From positions 1-6,662 of the forward strand of contig JADJPJ010000075.1 in the NCBI GenBank assembly GCA_016713325.1: DNA of 6,662 nucleotides. Direction: 5' to 3'. Below, piece after piece: positions 5,441-6,662 of the stretch. Positions within the stretch are counted from its first letter, which is position 1. Every line of letters begins with the position of its first letter. The stretch is from Candidatus Flexifilum affinis. GTDB lineage: Bacteria > Chloroflexota > Anaerolineae > Aggregatilineales > Phototrophicaceae. Below the pieces are notes generated by a model. The model made no database searches, was not told the DNA's origin, and saw nothing but the letters and a program-made list of their open reading frames with translations. Made by a program: the position numbers and the translations under genes.

Positions 5441-6662
5441 TTGAAGTCCCAACTGGCAAACCATATCGATCTCCTCAAAGAACACATCTATTCCAGCTAC
5501 CAGGGCATGTTCCGCGAAGCCGGCGACAATCTGCCATACCCTTCCTGGCCCCAGGCAGCGAACAGTACGCCGATGCTGTGGGATTGGGATTCGTGGCTGA
5601 GCAACGCCGCGCTGCGTCAGATATTGACCGATCGCGCCGATGAACAGGCCATGCAGACCAGCCTGGCCTACGAAAAGGGCTGCATCCTCAACTATCTGTC
5701 CTACGGAAGTATGGACGGCTGGGTCCCGATCCTGATCGTTCGAGGCAAGCCGGTGACCCGTCCGGATCAGATCGCCCAGGAAAACATGCACAAGCCGGTG
5801 CTGGCACAGCACGCCGCGTTCATCGTTCAGCAGTGCGGCGACGCCGAGTGGCTGCGCGAGAAGATGTACTTCCTGCTGACCTTCCTGAACAACTACGCCA
5901 GTCACCATCGCCACGAGAGCGGGCTGTACTACTGGCAAACCGACAAACAGATCGGCGTCGACAACGATCCCTCGACCTACTTTCGTCCCCACAAGAGTTC
6001 CGGCTCGATTTTCCTGAACTGCCTGATGCTGCGCGAGCTGGAAGCAGCCATCGTTCTTTGCCAGTCGCTGCACCTGGACGAAGTCGGCGGCGAGCTGCAA
6101 AAGGATCTCACGTCACTTCGAGCGGCCATTCAAGAGCACTGCTGGGATGAGCGCGACGGCTGTTTCTACAGCGTCGACATCAATCTACTCCCGGTCGATC
6201 ACGATCAATGGCTGCATTCCGGCTATCCCGTCACTGGAGTACCCTGATTCAGCGTATCGGCGTCTGGTCAGGTTTTCTCACTCTGTGGTCGGGGGTCGCG
6301 ACGAGCGACCAGGCCGAGCGCATAGTCCGGGAGCATTATCGGAACGAAAAAACGTTCAACGCGCCTTTCGGAGTGCGTTCGCTGTCCAGGCTGGAAAAGA
6401 TGTACAGCGTCCGCGCTTCCGGCAACCCCTCGTCGTGGCTGGGACCGATCTGGGGTGTCGTCAACTACCTGACGTTTCGCGGGCTTGTTCGCTACGGCTT
6501 CCAGGACGATGCTCGTGAGCTCGCGGAGAAACGATTACGCTCTTCGGTCGCGATCTGGAACGGTTTGGCGCGCTTCACGAATACTACCAGCCGGAAAACG
6601 GCGAACCGATTCTCAACCGTGGCTTCCAGAACTGGAATTATCTCGTCCTGAACATGATCGCC
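5441..6662 (+). CDS. GH63 / mannosylglycerate-hydrolase-like (clan GH-G) glycosidase, partial, two frame breaks
   Basis: Predicted cytoplasmic (alpha/alpha)6-barrel inverting glycosidase related to GH63 and, more distantly, GH37 trehalases; no signal peptide. TTG 5441 is the start: GAGGT at 5426-5430 lies ten bases upstream, no ATG or GTG fits, and a stop in frame at 5405 limits extension. Family marks are MLWDWDSW (residues about 45-52), then GLYYWQTDKQIGVDNDPS, where Asp174 in the DNDP motif corresponds to the general-acid Asp of GH63 (SGxDNSP), then GSIFLNCLMLRELEAA. The frame breaks at CCC 6227-6229; adding one C joins SGYP to RHWSTLIQRIGVWSGFLTLW. It breaks again at AAA 6529-6531; adding one A gives EKTITLFGRDLERFGALHEYYQPENGEP, here broken as EKTITLFGRD and LHEYYQPENGEP, whose HEYY Glu (codon 6579-6581) matches the catalytic base of the ENY motif. 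The last visible residues (NWNYLVLNM) are typical of the end of the barrel, so few residues are missing beyond the window. Substrate unknown. Confidence 0.8.

Noticed and set aside
5420..6100. 226-codon minus-strand ORF
   Set aside because: Antisense to the GH63-like gene, whose plus frame holds the DNDP and WDWD motifs.
6352..6358. AACGTTC within the GH63-like coding region as a third operator
   Set aside because: Only a half-site match with no surrounding palindrome, inside conserved coding sequence.
6147..6518. Plus-strand ORF as a separate gene
   Set aside because: A third-frame overlap within the broken GH63-like gene; the protein is continued instead by the frame following 6229, then the frame following 6531.

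Overview
The window looks like a chromosomal carbohydrate-utilisation locus from a moderately GC-rich bacterium, probably known only from environmental or metagenomic sequence. The gene families and the style of the proteins (sugar ABC binding protein, DUF1680/GH127 hydrolase, LacI regulator, GH63-like hydrolase) suggest a heterotrophic Chloroflexota/Anaerolineae-type or similar saprophyte. That assignment is a guess from family composition and rests on no marker gene. No RNA genes, IS elements, CRISPR arrays or phage genes were seen.

Layout. On the minus strand, read right to left: a LacI-family regulator (5292-4288); 35 bp later a GH127 beta-L-arabinofuranosidase-like enzyme (4252-2247); 14 bp later an Asp/Glu-racemase-superfamily protein (2232-1579). 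These three form one probable operon. A 190-bp gap follows (1389-1578), holding a perfect 14-bp palindrome. Then comes a secreted ABC-transporter sugar-binding protein (1388 to beyond the left edge), whose transporter permease genes probably lie further left. Divergent from lacI on the plus strand is a GH63/mannosylglycerate-hydrolase-like (alpha/alpha)6-barrel glycosidase (5441 to beyond the right edge).

Regulation. The same 16-bp sequence, TATGAACGTTCATATT, occurs at 1517-1532 (upstream of the binding protein) and at 5335-5350 (in the lacI/GH63-like divergent promoter region). Its first 14 bases are a perfect CG-centred palindrome, the typical form of a LacI-family operator. The simplest model is that this LacI protein represses its own operon, the divergent hydrolase and the transporter, and that an imported sugar relieves repression. 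GH127 supplies a strong hint that the substrate carries beta-L-arabinofuranose. The role of the racemase-like protein is unclear, because it lacks the second catalytic cysteine of true racemases.

Sequence quality. Four of the five genes carry single-base frame breaks, nearly all at mononucleotide runs: near 52-54, 2096-2098, 2160-2167, 3014-3018, 6227-6229 and 6529-6531. In each case the neighbouring frame continues the same protein with family motifs and catalytic residues intact. I read these as sequencing or assembly indels rather than pseudogenes. Annotation by uninterrupted ORFs alone would split or miss the GH127, GH63-like and binding-protein genes.
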